Shown: positions 35,771-44,945 of the stretch, piece by piece | Layout of the letters: every line of letters starts with the position of its first letter | How positions within the stretch are numbered: the first letter of the stretch is position 1 | Assembly: GCF_003046295.1 (NCBI RefSeq) | Contig: NZ_PZZN01000003.1 | Coordinates: 62,001-126,000, forward strand | Length of the DNA: 64,000 nt | Direction: 5' to 3' | Source: Sphingomonas aerolata | GTDB taxonomy: Bacteria > Pseudomonadota > Alphaproteobacteria > Sphingomonadales > Sphingomonadaceae | Position numbers and translations under genes: made by a program | Notes under the pieces: generated by a model | The model's input: the letters and a program-made list of their open reading frames with translations, nothing else | Databases searched by the model: none | What the model was told of the DNA's origin: nothing

Positions 35771-37165
35771 TTACTGAGAGGGGGCCACGAGGAATTGTTC
35801 GTACCGGCCGCTCGCACCGGGTTCGGCATAGGTGCTGAGCGAGAGCGTACGGTCGGGATAGGTGATGCGATAGGTGCGGTTGACGAAGCCGCCGCGCAAG
35901 CGGGCGCGGCCGGTCTGCGCAAAACCGGTCGGTTCGCCGAGCGCGCCGAGGCTCGACTTATAGTCCGCGAGCGCGACCGGCTTGAAATAGAAATTGGCGT
36001 CCTCGGTCAGGCGGCTGCGGTCGAGCGTGCCGGTGCGGAGCTGATCGTAGACTGCGCGTGCCCTGGGCAGGGCGGCGGCATCTTCTCCGTTCGCGGCGGG
36101 GGGTGGCAGGACGATCTTCGCGATCCCGCTCGAGATGCGGCCGACCGCATCGCTGAACCAGCTGTTGGTAAGCACGACGATCGCCGCCTGATCGTCGGGA
36201 TACACGATGTTCTCGGACAGGAAACCGACCGCCTCGCCGCTATGCTCGACGTAGCGACGCCCGTTGGTGGTGCCAGTCGAGACGCCGAGGCCATAGCCAT
36301 TGGTCGATCCGTCGACGAGCCTGATAGGGGTCTCCTGCGCCGCCCAGTCGTCCGCGGGCAGCGTGGTGCGGGTAAGCCGCGCTACGTCCCATTTGGCGAG
36401 GTCCCGCGCACTCATCGACAGCTCGCCCGCGGCATAGAGCCAGCCCGGCGCACTCGGCGTCTCGGGACGGACGGGCCCGAGCGCGAAACGGCCATAGCCT
36501 TGTGGAAAGCCCTTGCCGATCGCCTTGTCCTGATCGAGTGCGCGAATGTCGAGCGGCTTGAAGATGCGCTGCTGCAGGAAGTCGAGCAGCGGTTGGTTCG
36601 CGACCTTCTCGACGATCAGGCCCGCGACGACATAGCCCGTGTTGGAATATTGCCACTGTGTGCCCGGCTCGAAATCGAGCGGCTTCTTGCCCCAGCGATC
36701 GACGATCTGCTGCGGCGTGACGGGGGTGGCCATTGCCGCAAAGCTGTAATCCTGCGGCCAATAGTCCTGCAGGCCCGAGGTGTGGCTGAGCAACTGGCGG
36801 ATCGTGATGCGGTCGCCATTGGTGACGCCGGGGACATATTTCGCGACCGTATCGTCGAGGCTCAGCCGGCCCTCATCCTCGAGCAGCAGGATCGCGGCGG
36901 CGGTGAATTGCTTCGAAATCGACGCGATCTGGTAGGGCAGCGCCGGATCCGCGCGCGCGATCGTTTCCGACGGCTTGCCATAGGCCTTGGCGAACACGAT
37001 CTGCCCGCCGCGCACGATCGCGATCGATGCGGACGGGACGCCTGTATCGCGGAGCGAACCGGCGACGAGCGTATCGATCTGCGCGCTTTCCGCAGGCGTG
37101 AGCGACTGCGCGATGGCGGGCAAGGGAAGCGCGAGCGCGGCGAGCGTGAACAGGCGAAACAGCAT
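35771..37165 (-). CDS. Periplasmic serine hydrolase, beta-lactamase class C/PBP4 family
   Basis: A signal peptide (FRLFTLAALALPLPAIAQ) starts this 464-residue protein. The SxxK nucleophile motif is ASISKQF (about 80-90), the YxN-type motif is YSNTGYVVAG, and a HSGE segment lies near RRYVEHSGEAVGF. These features fit the esterase/peptidase/class C beta-lactamase group; such proteins often cleave D-amino-acid peptides or esters. True beta-lactam hydrolysis is not implied. The downstream M17 aminopeptidase begins 10 bases later, suggesting a peptide-degrading pair. Confidence 0.87.
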   Translation of the reverse strand: MLFRLFTLAALALPLPAIAQSLTPAESAQIDTLVAGSLRDTGVPSASIAIVRGGQIVFAKAYGKPSETIARADPALPYQIASISKQFTAAAILLLEDEGRLSLDDTVAKYVPGVTNGDRITIRQLLSHTSGLQDYWPQDYSFAAMATPVTPQQIVDRWGKKPLDFEPGTQWQYSNTGYVVAGLIVEKVANQPLLDFLQQRIFKPLDIRALDQDKAIGKGFPQGYGRFALGPVRPETPSAPGWLYAAGELSMSARDLAKWDVARLTRTTLPADDWAAQETPIRLVDGSTNGYGLGVSTGTTNGRRYVEHSGEAVGFLSENIVYPDDQAAIVVLTNSWFSDAVGRISSGIAKIVLPPPAANGEDAAALPRARAVYDQLRTGTLDRSRLTEDANFYFKPVALADYKSSLGALGEPTGFAQTGRARLRGGFVNRTYRITYPDRTLSLSTYAEPGASGRYEQFLVAPSQ

Positions 37166-37326
37166 GGCGACATCGAAGCAGAAGGCGGGTGTCGGCGCAA
37201 CGCCGCAACTTAATGTCGAGCCATCTGAAGAGCTTAACCTATATCAGGTTAAACGGCGGAACACGCCCTCGCACGGGGACGTTTCAGCGGCATCGATCAC
37301 GTCATCACAACAGATTGGGAACTGCC

Positions 37327-37473
37327 ATGCTCTGGACCATCGCCGTTATCTTGCTCGTCCTCTGGCTTGCCGGTTTCGCCTTTCACGTCGCGGGCGGGTT
37401 GATCCACGTCCTGCTCGTTATTGCAGTGATCGTGGTGCTCGTGAAGCTGTTCACCGGTCGCAACGTCGTCTGA
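37327..37473 (+). CDS. Small membrane protein, lmo0937 family
   Basis: The 48-residue protein starts MLWTIAVILLVLWLAGFAFH, continues with a second hydrophobic segment (LLVIAVIVVLVKLF) and ends in a short basic tail. This MLWTI...VGGLIHxLLVIAVIxxL pattern is the lmo0937 family, of unknown function and sometimes linked to stress. The upstream frame is open from 37189, but ATG 37327 gives the family start. A strong hairpin follows its stop by 9 bases, so it is likely a single-gene transcript. Confidence 0.85.
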   Translation: MLWTIAVILLVLWLAGFAFHVAGGLIHVLLVIAVIVVLVKLFTGRNVV

Positions 37474-37482
37474 ACGCGTGTG

Positions 37483-37518
37483 CCCCAAGGTGCAGGTATT
37501 TTCGCCTGCACCTTGGGG
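37483..37518. terminator. Perfect 14-bp hairpin between convergent lmo0937-type and rimO genes
   Basis: CCCCAAGGTGCAGG and its exact complement CCTGCACCTTGGGG enclose the loop TATTTTCG. The stem is 14 bases without mismatch, and TAGTAT follows instead of a T-tract. It lies between two convergent genes. It is probably a strong bidirectional transcription end or RNA-stabilising hairpin. Confidence 0.65.
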
Positions 37519-37551
37519 TAGTATCGTTGCGTCAGGACCGACGCAGGCGCG

Positions 37552-38880
37552 TCAGACCGGCACGCCGTACAGATCATGGTCGTCGGCATCTTCGATCGTC
37601 ACGGGTACGATATCGCCGACCGTCAGATGACCTGCGTCGCGCAGGAAGACCTCGCCGTCGATCTCGGGCGCATCCGCCTGTGAGCGACCCGTCGCCCCCT
37701 CGTCGTCGACCACGTCGATGATCACGTCGAGGGTCCGGCCGATCTTGGCCTGCAACTTGGCCGCGGAAATCGCCGCGGTCTTTTCCATGATCCGGGCGTA
37801 GCGCTCTTCCTTGAGCTCCTCGGGCACATGGTCCGGCAGCAGGTTGGCCGCCGCGCCCTCGACCGGTTCGAACCGGAACGCGCCGACGCGGTCGAGCTGC
37901 GCCTCGTCGAGCCAGTCGAGCAGATACTGGAAATCCTCCTCGGTCTCGCCGGGGAAGCCGACGACGAAGGTCGAGCGGATCGTGATGTCGGGCGCGATCT
38001 CACGCCATTTGTGAATGCGCTGGAGCACCTTGGCGTCGTTGCCGGGGCGTTTCATCCGGCGCAGCACCGCTGGCGCGGCATGCTGGAACGGGATGTCGAG
38101 ATAGGGCAGCACGAGGCCCTCAGCCATCAACGGTATGACGTGGTCGACGTGCGGATAGGGGTAAACGTAATGCAGCCGCACCCACGGCGCGATCTTGCCG
38201 AGTTCGCGCGCGAGGTCGGTCATGTGCGCACGAACCTCGCCGCCACCCTTCAATGGCCAGACCGAGTGGCGCAGGTCGACGCCATAGGCCGACGTGTCCT
38301 GGCTGATGACCAGCAGTTCCTTCGTGCCCGCGGCGACGAGCTTTTCGGCTTCGCGCAGGATCGCGTCGGGACGACGGCTGACGAGATCGCCGCGCAGGCT
38401 CGGGATGATGCAGAAGGAGCAGCGATGGTTGCAGCCTTCCGAGATCTTCAGATAGCTGTAGTGCCGCGGGGTCAGCTTGAGCCCGGCATCCGGGATCAGG
38501 TTGAGGAACGCGGACGGCGGCATCGGAGCGGCTTCGTGGACCGCGCCGACGACCTGCTCATATTCATGCGCACCGGTGATCGCGAGGACCTGCGGGAAGC
38601 GCGCGCGGATCGCCTCGGCTTCCTTGCCCATGCAGCCGGTGACGATGACGCGGCCGTTCTCGGCGATGGCTTCACCGATCGCCTCGAGGCTTTCTTCCTT
38701 CGCCGAATCGAGAAAGCCGCAGGTGTTGACGAGGACGACATCGGCGCCGGCATAGTCGGGCGACATCTGATAGCCGTCGCCGCGCAGCTGTGTGAGAATC
38801 CGCTCGCTGTCGACGAGGTTCTTCGGACAGCCGAGCGAGACCATGCCGATCTTGGGCGGAGTGGGGAGTATGGTTGCCAT
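37552..38880 (-). CDS. rimO: Ribosomal protein S12 methylthiotransferase RimO
   Basis: RimO is a radical-SAM enzyme with two Fe-S clusters that methylthiolates an Asp of ribosomal protein S12. The N-terminal UPF0004 domain shows [24 protein letters not shown] and VTGCMGKE with the three cluster Cys. The radical SAM motif is [19 protein letters not shown]. The C-terminus has a TRAM-like RNA-binding region. ATG 38880 ([12 protein letters not shown]) is preferred over 38895. It is divergent from anmK, with about 96 bases between. Confidence 0.95.
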   Translation of the reverse strand: MATILPTPPKIGMVSLGCPKNLVDSERILTQLRGDGYQMSPDYAGADVVLVNTCGFLDSAKEESLEAIGEAIAENGRVIVTGCMGKEAEAIRARFPQVLAITGAHEYEQVVGAVHEAAPMPPSAFLNLIPDAGLKLTPRHYSYLKISEGCNHRCSFCIIPSLRGDLVSRRPDAILREAEKLVAAGTKELLVISQDTSAYGVDLRHSVWPLKGGGEVRAHMTDLARELGKIAPWVRLHYVYPYPHVDHVIPLMAEGLVLPYLDIPFQHAAPAVLRRMKRPGNDAKVLQRIHKWREIAPDITIRSTFVVGFPGETEEDFQYLLDWLDEAQLDRVGAFRFEPVEGAAANLLPDHVPEELKEERYARIMEKTAAISAAKLQAKIGRTLDVIIDVVDDEGATGRSQADAPEIDGEVFLRDAGHLTVGDIVPVTIEDADDHDLYGVPV

Positions 38881-38976
38881 GGGAGCCACGCACATAGGCG
38901 CAAAGTTCGGTTTTTTCTAGGCGGTCGAGATGCGATCCGTCATGGCCGGGTCTGAGGACAGGGAAAGGGACCCAAA

Positions 38977-40074
38977 ATGCTGGCGATTGGATTGATGTCG
39001 GGGACGTCGCTCGACGGGATCGACGCCGCGCTGATCGAGACCGATGGCGAGGCGATGGTCCGCCCCATCGCGTTCCGTGGGGAGCCCTATTCGGATGCGG
39101 CGCGCGCGGAACTGTCCGACGCGACACGTATGGCGCTGACGTTCGATCGGCCGCGCGCCAGTCCGCCGATCGTCGCCGCCGGCGATCTCATCACGCGTAC
39201 GCATGTCTTCGCAGTGCACAAGCTGCTGGCGGATGCCGGTGTCGCCGCAGCGGAAGTAGACGTGATCGGGTTTCACGGACAGACGATCGCGCATCGGCCC
39301 GATCGGGGATGGACCTGGCAGATCGGCGACGGCGCTGCGATGGCACGCGCGACGGGGATCACGACGGTGTCCGACTTCCGGTCGGCCGATGTGGCGGCGG
39401 GGGGGCAGGGCGCGCCGCTGCTGCCGGTCTATCATGCGGCGCTGGCGTCCACGCTCGACGGGCCGGTCGCGGTGTTGAACCTGGGCGGGGTCGGCAACAT
39501 CACCTTCATTCCAGGCGAGGCAAGTGGCAACGACTCGCTGGTCGCGTTCGATACGGGGCCGGCGAACGGCCTGATCGACAGCTGGGTCGAGGCGGAGACG
39601 GGCGCGCGCTACGACAAGGGGGGCGCGCTGGCGGCGGCGGGGCGCGTCGACGAGACGGTGCTGACGGCGATGCTCGATCACCCGTTCTTCGATGCACCGC
39701 CGCCCAAGTCGCTCGATCGCAATGACTTTACCATACAGCCGGCGCGCGGGCTGTCGGCGGCGGATGGTGCGGCGACGCTGACAGCATTCACCGCGGCGAC
39801 GGTCGCGGATGCGGTCCGGAATCTGCCCGCGCGACCCAAGCGGCTGCTGGTCGCAGGCGGTGGACGTCATAATCCGACGATGCTGGCCATGATCGCCGCG
39901 GCGACCGGGCTGGGCGTTGAGGCGACCGACGCACTCGGGTGGAACGGCGATGCGCTGGAGGCGGAAGGGTTCGCCTATATGGCGGTGCGGACGCTCCGCG
40001 GGCTGCCGATCAGTTTTCCAGGAACGACGGGGGTGCCAGCGGCGATGGCTGGCGGGGTCGTCCACGCGGTTTAA
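38977..40074 (+). CDS. anmK: Anhydro-N-acetylmuramic acid kinase
   Basis: AnmK opens and phosphorylates 1,6-anhydro-MurNAc during peptidoglycan recycling, giving MurNAc-6-phosphate. The 365-residue protein begins MLAIGLMSGTSLDGIDAAL, the ATP-binding signature, and has VIGFHGQTIAHRPD, WQIGDGAAMA, LNLGGVGNITF and AFDTGPANGLID with the catalytic Asp. It belongs to the hexokinase-like fold family. An AGGGA stretch lies before the ATG. No other recycling gene is adjacent. Confidence 0.96.
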   Translation: MLAIGLMSGTSLDGIDAALIETDGEAMVRPIAFRGEPYSDAARAELSDATRMALTFDRPRASPPIVAAGDLITRTHVFAVHKLLADAGVAAAEVDVIGFHGQTIAHRPDRGWTWQIGDGAAMARATGITTVSDFRSADVAAGGQGAPLLPVYHAALASTLDGPVAVLNLGGVGNITFIPGEASGNDSLVAFDTGPANGLIDSWVEAETGARYDKGGALAAAGRVDETVLTAMLDHPFFDAPPPKSLDRNDFTIQPARGLSAADGAATLTAFTAATVADAVRNLPARPKRLLVAGGGRHNPTMLAMIAAATGLGVEATDALGWNGDALEAEGFAYMAVRTLRGLPISFPGTTGVPAAMAGGVVHAV

Positions 40075-40097
40075 GGCCACTGAACATGCCAGAGGTG

Positions 40098-40123
40098 ATG
40101 GCCCGCCTTTGTCGGCGGGCCAT
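40098..40123. terminator. Hairpin between convergent anmK and small basic protein genes
   Basis: ATGGCCCGCC and its exact complement GGCGGGCCAT flank the loop TTTGTC. The 10-base stem has eight G-C pairs. It sits 24 bases after anmK and 10 bases before the opposite gene's stop. A short T-rich stretch (ATTTC) follows on the plus strand. It likely ends both transcripts. Confidence 0.6.
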
Positions 40124-40132
40124 GCATTTCGA

Positions 40133-40441
40133 TTAGTGGGACTTCTTCGGCTTGCCGGGCTTCTTGGGCGCGGGCTTTGGCGGAGTCTTCTTTTCCGGTG
40201 CGTCCTTTGCGCGGAGCGCAGGTGCGGCGATCGCAGCAGCAATGCCGGCGACCAGCGTGGCGCCGACCGCGATCGCGGTCTTCGGGTGCGACTTCACCGC
40301 GTCAGTGGCGGTGGCGATGCCGGCCTTTGCCGCGTCCGTCGCATCGTCCATCCAGTCGCCCTTCGCGGCGGGGGCCGGCGCGGCGTCGTCGTCATGCCTG
40401 ACCTTGGCATGTGGCATGGCAGAATTCGGGATCGACGACAT
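40133..40441 (-). CDS. Small membrane protein with Lys/Pro-rich C-terminal tail
   Basis: The 102-residue protein has a polar, acidic N-terminal part with an amphipathic helix (DWMDDATDAAKAGIATATDA), one hydrophobic segment (TAIAVGATLVAGIAAAIAAP) and a basic tail (KKTPPKPAPKKPGKPKKSH). The pattern resembles DUF883/ElaB-like or histone H1-tail-like proteins, but no family is certain. The tail could bind nucleic acid or acidic surfaces. It is convergent with anmK. Confidence 0.65.
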   Translation of the reverse strand: MSSIPNSAMPHAKVRHDDDAAPAPAAKGDWMDDATDAAKAGIATATDAVKSHPKTAIAVGATLVAGIAAAIAAPALRAKDAPEKKTPPKPAPKKPGKPKKSH

Positions 40442-40524
40442 AAGCTATTCCTCGCACAGGGATGATGCACGCTAAACCGACCGGGTCCATGACGGTTCCG
40501 TTACGGGATCGCGCAGGCAGGGCC

Positions 40525-41703
40525 TTAGCGCTTGCGGGTAAGCTCACGCATCGCGTCGTCGAGACCGGCGAGGGTCAGCGGGTACATGCGGTCGGTCATC
40601 AGTTCGCGCATGATGCGGACCGATTGCGAATAGCCCCACTGCGCCTCGGGCACGGGGTTGAGCCATGCCGCAGACGGATAGGTGGTCGTCAGGCGCTGCA
40701 TCCACACCGCGCCCGGCTCCTCGTTGAAATGCTCGACCGAGCCGCCGGGATGGGTGATCTCGTACGGGCTCATCGATGCGTCACCGACCAGCACGAGTTT
40801 GTAATCATGGCCGAACTTGTGGAGCACGTCCCACAAGGGCGTGCGTTCGGCAAAGCGGCGCGTGTTGTCCTTCCACACGCCTTCGTAGGGGCAATTGTGG
40901 AAATAATAGAATTCGAGATTCTTGAACTCGGTGGTCGCGGCCGAGAAGAGCTCTTCGCAAAGCTTGACGAAGGGATCCATCGATCCTCCGACATCGAGGA
41001 ACAGCAGCATCTTGATCGCATTGCGGCGTTCGGCGCGCATGACGATGTCGAGATAGCCCTGGCGCGCGGTGCCGGCGATCGTGCCGTCGATGTCGAGTTC
41101 GTCCGCGGCGCCGTCGCGTGCGAACCGGCGCAGGCGTCGCAGCGCAATCTTGATGTTTCGCGTGCCGAGTTCGCGGGTGTTGTCGAGATTGCGGAACTCG
41201 CGCTGGTCCCAGACCTTGAGCGCGCGCTTGTGCCGGCTCTCGCCGCCGATGCGGACGCCTTCGGGATTGTAGCCGCCATTGCCGTACGGGGACGTGCCGC
41301 CGGTACCGACCCATTTGTTGCCGCCCTGATGGCGTCCCTGCTGTTCCTCGAGCCGCTTCTTGAGCGTCTCCATGATCGCGTCCCACGAGCCCAGCGACTG
41401 GATCGCGGCCATCTCGTCCGGGGTGAGGAATTTCTCGGCGACCGCCTTCAGCCAATCCTCGGGGATGTCGGTCGGCGTCGTGCCATAGCTCGTGGCGAGG
41501 CCGCGGAAGACCTTGGCGAAGACCTGGTCGAAGCGGTCGAGCAGCCCCTCGTCCTTCACATAGACCGCGCGGGAGAGGTAGTAGAATTCCTCGGGCGTGC
41601 GCTCGATCACCTCGGCGTCGAGCGCCTCAAGCAGGAGCAGGTGCTCCTTGAGGCTGGCCGGGATGCCCGCGCTGCGCAGCTCGTCGAGAAAATTGAGAAA
41701 CAT
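40525..41703 (-). CDS. VWA-domain protein, CoxE-like
   Basis: This 392-residue cytoplasmic protein belongs to the CoxE-like group of von Willebrand A proteins. The N-terminal half holds FLNFLDELRSAGIPASLKEH and YYLSRAVYVKDEGLLDRFD; the VWA domain follows (IKMLLFLDVGGSMDPFVKL, DYKLVLVGDASMSPYEI). The metal site reads DVGGS, with Gly in the place of the first Ser of DxSxS. Such proteins usually work with MoxR-type AAA+ ATPases to mature or insert metal cofactors. The likely partner MoxR gene is at 43920-44780, with two other genes between. Confidence 0.88.
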   Translation of the reverse strand: MFLNFLDELRSAGIPASLKEHLLLLEALDAEVIERTPEEFYYLSRAVYVKDEGLLDRFDQVFAKVFRGLATSYGTTPTDIPEDWLKAVAEKFLTPDEMAAIQSLGSWDAIMETLKKRLEEQQGRHQGGNKWVGTGGTSPYGNGGYNPEGVRIGGESRHKRALKVWDQREFRNLDNTRELGTRNIKIALRRLRRFARDGAADELDIDGTIAGTARQGYLDIVMRAERRNAIKMLLFLDVGGSMDPFVKLCEELFSAATTEFKNLEFYYFHNCPYEGVWKDNTRRFAERTPLWDVLHKFGHDYKLVLVGDASMSPYEITHPGGSVEHFNEEPGAVWMQRLTTTYPSAAWLNPVPEAQWGYSQSVRIMRELMTDRMYPLTLAGLDDAMRELTRKR

Positions 41704-41767
41704 CGCCCTATCCTGCCTCTCCAGCCCCGCGAAGTCGAGGGGCGAGTCGAGGATCGGGTATGCGCGG

Positions 41768-42313
41768 TCAGCTGCCCGGGACGTATGCGTCGATCAGCGC
41801 GCCGACATAATCGGGATTGCGACTGGTCAGTTCAGCCGCGGGTCGCACGTCGCCGTGGATGAAGCCGTAGACCGGGTAGATCCCGCCGCCGAGGCCGTCG
41901 ACATCCTTGTACCAGACCTTGACGCGGCTCCAGTCATTGGCGGGCGAGACGTCGAACAGCGTGACGTCCTGTTCGGCATGACCGCGTTCGCCGTTCTGGC
42001 GCGACCAATTGGCATGCGTCAGCATCACGACGCGCTTCTCGACGACGCGGCTGATGACCGCGACATGCCCCATCGGCAGGCGGGCTGTCTTGGCGAAGAC
42101 GATGACCGAGCCCGTCTTTGGCCGATGCGTGCGCTCGTAGCGGCCATCGGCCTGACGCCACCATGTCCAGGCATCGCCATAGATCTCGATCCCCGAGGCC
42201 GCTCGCGCAAACGGAACGCACTGTCCGACATAGTCGAGCAGCGATGCCTGTGCAGCGGACGCCGCGCCGATCGTGAGGACAGCGGAGAGAAGGGCGCGAC
42301 TGAAGCGATTCAT
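41768..42313 (-). CDS. CHAP-domain secreted peptidoglycan hydrolase
   Basis: The 181-residue protein has a signal peptide (RALLSAVLTIGAASAAQA) and a CHAP domain with the nucleophile Cys in YVGQCVPFAR and the His in PMGHVAVISRV; AWTWWRQADG and PKTGSVIVF lie between. CHAP proteins are amidases or endopeptidases of peptidoglycan. The enzyme is small, with no cell-wall-binding domain. The gene sits between the VWA gene and a membrane protein gene, all on the same strand. Substrate bond is not known. Confidence 0.87.
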   Translation of the reverse strand: MNRFSRALLSAVLTIGAASAAQASLLDYVGQCVPFARAASGIEIYGDAWTWWRQADGRYERTHRPKTGSVIVFAKTARLPMGHVAVISRVVEKRVVMLTHANWSRQNGERGHAEQDVTLFDVSPANDWSRVKVWYKDVDGLGGGIYPVYGFIHGDVRPAAELTSRNPDYVGALIDAYVPGS

Positions 42314-42386
42314 CCCGTGATCCTAAAGGCCGTCCCATGACCGCCATGTTGCCGCCTGTGGTTAATGGCATGACGATGCGCCAGCC

Positions 42387-43826
42387 TCAATATGGATTAG
42401 ACGACAAGGCGTTGCGCGCGCGCGGTAGTCCGTAAAGCGCCCAGTCGGTTCCCGACAGCATTCCCCGGCGGCGCACCGTCCGAAGCGTATAAAGGCGTCC
42501 GCAGCGTCGCGTCGTGGCCGTCGCCGCGCCGCCGTCGTCGAGATCGACGAAGACGAATTGCACAGGTCGGCAGTCGCTCGTCAGAACGAGCGGATAGTGC
42601 GCCGTTGCGGCTGCGACCCGAAGCGGGGCAACGGGCTGGAGGTGATCGACATGAACGCGTGCGCCGCCCGGTGCTTCGATGCGGACGCGGGCGATGGCGG
42701 CATCGATATCGCCGCGTCGTCGCTTAATGTCCTGCGCGATGTCGTGGACCATGCCGATCGCGAGGAGGGTGAGGGCGAGCGCGGCCAGCATCCTTGACCG
42801 GGGGCCTTTCGTCAGCGCGGTGGCGATCAGGTCGGTCAGGAGCAGCAGTACAGCCACGCTTGAGAGCAGGAAGTAGCGCGGCATTCCCGTATTCGCGATG
42901 TGAAGCGTGGCGAGGGCGATCGGCAGTCCGGCGATGGCGAGCATTGCCAGCCACGCCATGGGTCGTCGTTGCGCCACGGCGGCCATTGCCGCGACGCATA
43001 GTGTGAGCGCGAGCACCGCGATCCAGCAACGGGGCAAGGCGGATGCGCCGAGCGTCGTCGCCAGCATGACCTGCAGCGCATCGAGCAGGCTGGCGAACGA
43101 GAAGGGCACATAATCGCCGACCTGCATGCCGCCAGGGCTTGCAGCGGCAGCGCCGAAGACCAGGGTGAAGACAAGCATGACGGCAACGACGCTCGGCAGC
43201 ATCAGCCGCGCGGTCATCGCAGCGGCCGTCCCTGTGGCAACCCGCTGGCGCAGCGTCAGCGCGACCCAGCCGGCGATCGCAACCACGAAGAACAGCATCG
43301 TCAACTGCGACAGGAGTCCGAGCGTGGTCAGGACCGCAAGCAGCCCCGGCGCATGGCGGGGCGCAGGGGCGGGCCCGTCGAGCCAGCGTGCGGCGACCAG
43401 GATTGCACCCAGCGCGCACAGCAGCATTGGCGCATAGCCGCGCGCTTCGCTGCCATAATTGACTAGGATCGGCGACAGCGCGAACAGCGCCGCGCCGACC
43501 AGCGCATGCGCCGTGGAGCGCCGCGCACCGATCGCGGCGACGACCAGCACCGCGGCAGCGCCCGTGACGATCGACAGCGCACGCAGGGCCAGCGGCGGCG
43601 CGGCATAGCCGACCGCCTGCATCCATAGGCTGTTCAGATGGTGATTATTGTCGTGGTTGATCGAGGTGAACACGGCCCAGGGTGTGTCCGCCCTCGCCAC
43701 CAGCACCGCAGACCACGCCTCGTCGACCCACAGCCCGCCATGGGCCGATAGGATCCGCACCCAGACCGCGACGCCCAGGATCGCAAACAACGCGGATGTC
43801 GCGGGGAGGGACAGGTTGTGGCGCAC
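42387..43826 (-). CDS. Polytopic membrane protein, GT-C glycosyltransferase-like
   Basis: The protein has about ten hydrophobic segments and an early loop GGLWVDEAWSAVLVARA with an Asp-Glu pair, the typical acidic loop of GT-C (family 39/ArnT-like) glycosyltransferases that use lipid-linked sugars. The loop also has NHDNNHHLNSLWM, rich in His and Asn. A C-terminal soluble part of about 100 residues probably faces the periplasm. Only GTG 43826 and TTG 43847 are available as starts. The sugar and acceptor are unknown. Codon use looks like its neighbours. Confidence 0.75.
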   Translation of the reverse strand: MRHNLSLPATSALFAILGVAVWVRILSAHGGLWVDEAWSAVLVARADTPWAVFTSINHDNNHHLNSLWMQAVGYAAPPLALRALSIVTGAAAVLVVAAIGARRSTAHALVGAALFALSPILVNYGSEARGYAPMLLCALGAILVAARWLDGPAPAPRHAPGLLAVLTTLGLLSQLTMLFFVVAIAGWVALTLRQRVATGTAAAMTARLMLPSVVAVMLVFTLVFGAAAASPGGMQVGDYVPFSFASLLDALQVMLATTLGASALPRCWIAVLALTLCVAAMAAVAQRRPMAWLAMLAIAGLPIALATLHIANTGMPRYFLLSSVAVLLLLTDLIATALTKGPRSRMLAALALTLLAIGMVHDIAQDIKRRRGDIDAAIARVRIEAPGGARVHVDHLQPVAPLRVAAATAHYPLVLTSDCRPVQFVFVDLDDGGAATATTRRCGRLYTLRTVRRRGMLSGTDWALYGLPRARNALSSNPY

Positions 43827-43919
43827 CCCCGGAGCATTAGCGCCCAACTGATTAAAGCCGCGTTTTCAGCGTTGCTCAGGCGGACGGTTCCGGCCGCTGC
43901 TGTCCCGCCGCTCCCGAAG

Positions 43920-44780
43920 CTACCCCTGGTTCTTCTGCCGCTTTGCCATGAAGGCGAGGCGTTCGAACAGCATCACGTCCTGTTCGTTCTTCAGCAGTGC
44001 ACCGTGCAGCGGCGGGATCGCCTTGGTCGGATCGCGGTTCTGCAGCGTCTCGAGCGGCATGTCCTCGTGCAGCAGGAGCTTGAGCCAGTCGAGCAGCTCG
44101 GAGGTCGAGGGCTTTTTCTTGAGCCCGGGGACGTCGCGGACGTCGTAGAACAGGTCCATCGCGCGCGATACGAGCATGCGCTGGATCCCGGGAAAATGGA
44201 CGTCGACGATCGCCTGCATCGTGTCGCGATCGGGGAACTTGATATAGTGGAAGAAGCAGCGGCGCAGGAACGCGTCGGGCAGTTCCTTCTCGTTGTTGCT
44301 GGTGATGATGACGATCGGACGCTCGACCGCGCGAACGGTTTCCTTGGTCTCGTAGACGTGGAATTCCATCCGATCGAGTTCCTGCAACAGGTCGTTGGGG
44401 AATTCGATATCAGCCTTGTCGATCTCGTCGATCAGCAGGACGGGCGGCGCCGGCTGGGTGAACGCCTCCCAGAGCTTGCCCTTGCGGATGTAGTTGCCGA
44501 TGTCGTGGACGCGCTCGTCGCCGAGCTGGCCGTCGCGCAGGCGGGCGACGGCGTCATATTCGTACAGCCCCTGCTGCGCCTTGGTCGTCGACTTGATGTT
44601 CCATTCGATCAGCGGCGCGCCGAGCGCCTTGGCGATCTCATAGGCGAGCACGGTCTTGCCGGTGCCGGGTTCACCCTTGATCAGCAGCGGGCGGCGTAAC
44701 GTCACCGCGGCGTTGACCGCGACCTTGAGGTCGTAGGTCGCGACATAGCTCTGCGTGCCTTCGAAGCGCTTCATGCCCAT
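43920..44780 (-). CDS. MoxR-family AAA+ ATPase
   Basis: The 286-residue protein has Walker A GEPGTGKTVLAYEIAKA, Walker B VLLIDEIDKAD, sensor 1 IVIITSNNEKEL and arginine finger region FLRRCFFHYIKFPD, all typical of MoxR ATPases. These enzymes act as chaperones that activate or insert cofactors together with VWA proteins. The CoxE-like VWA gene is on the same strand 2.2 kb further on. Start is ATG 44780 or 44774; the longer frame to 45365 is an artefact of the GC-rich opposite strand. Confidence 0.92.
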   Translation of the reverse strand: MGMKRFEGTQSYVATYDLKVAVNAAVTLRRPLLIKGEPGTGKTVLAYEIAKALGAPLIEWNIKSTTKAQQGLYEYDAVARLRDGQLGDERVHDIGNYIRKGKLWEAFTQPAPPVLLIDEIDKADIEFPNDLLQELDRMEFHVYETKETVRAVERPIVIITSNNEKELPDAFLRRCFFHYIKFPDRDTMQAIVDVHFPGIQRMLVSRAMDLFYDVRDVPGLKKKPSTSELLDWLKLLLHEDMPLETLQNRDPTKAIPPLHGALLKNEQDVMLFERLAFMAKRQKNQG

Positions 44781-44945
44781 TCCCGTCAGAATCGAATTCC
44801 CGGTACGGATAGAAGCTGTTGGGTATCCGACGCAACCCGGACGATGGCGACACCGACAGCCATCGGGGTTCGTGGCAAGGACCGGACGGTGTACGGAACG
44901 ACCGCGCGGCGAAACGGCGCGGCTGGAGGAGGCATCACGATCATC

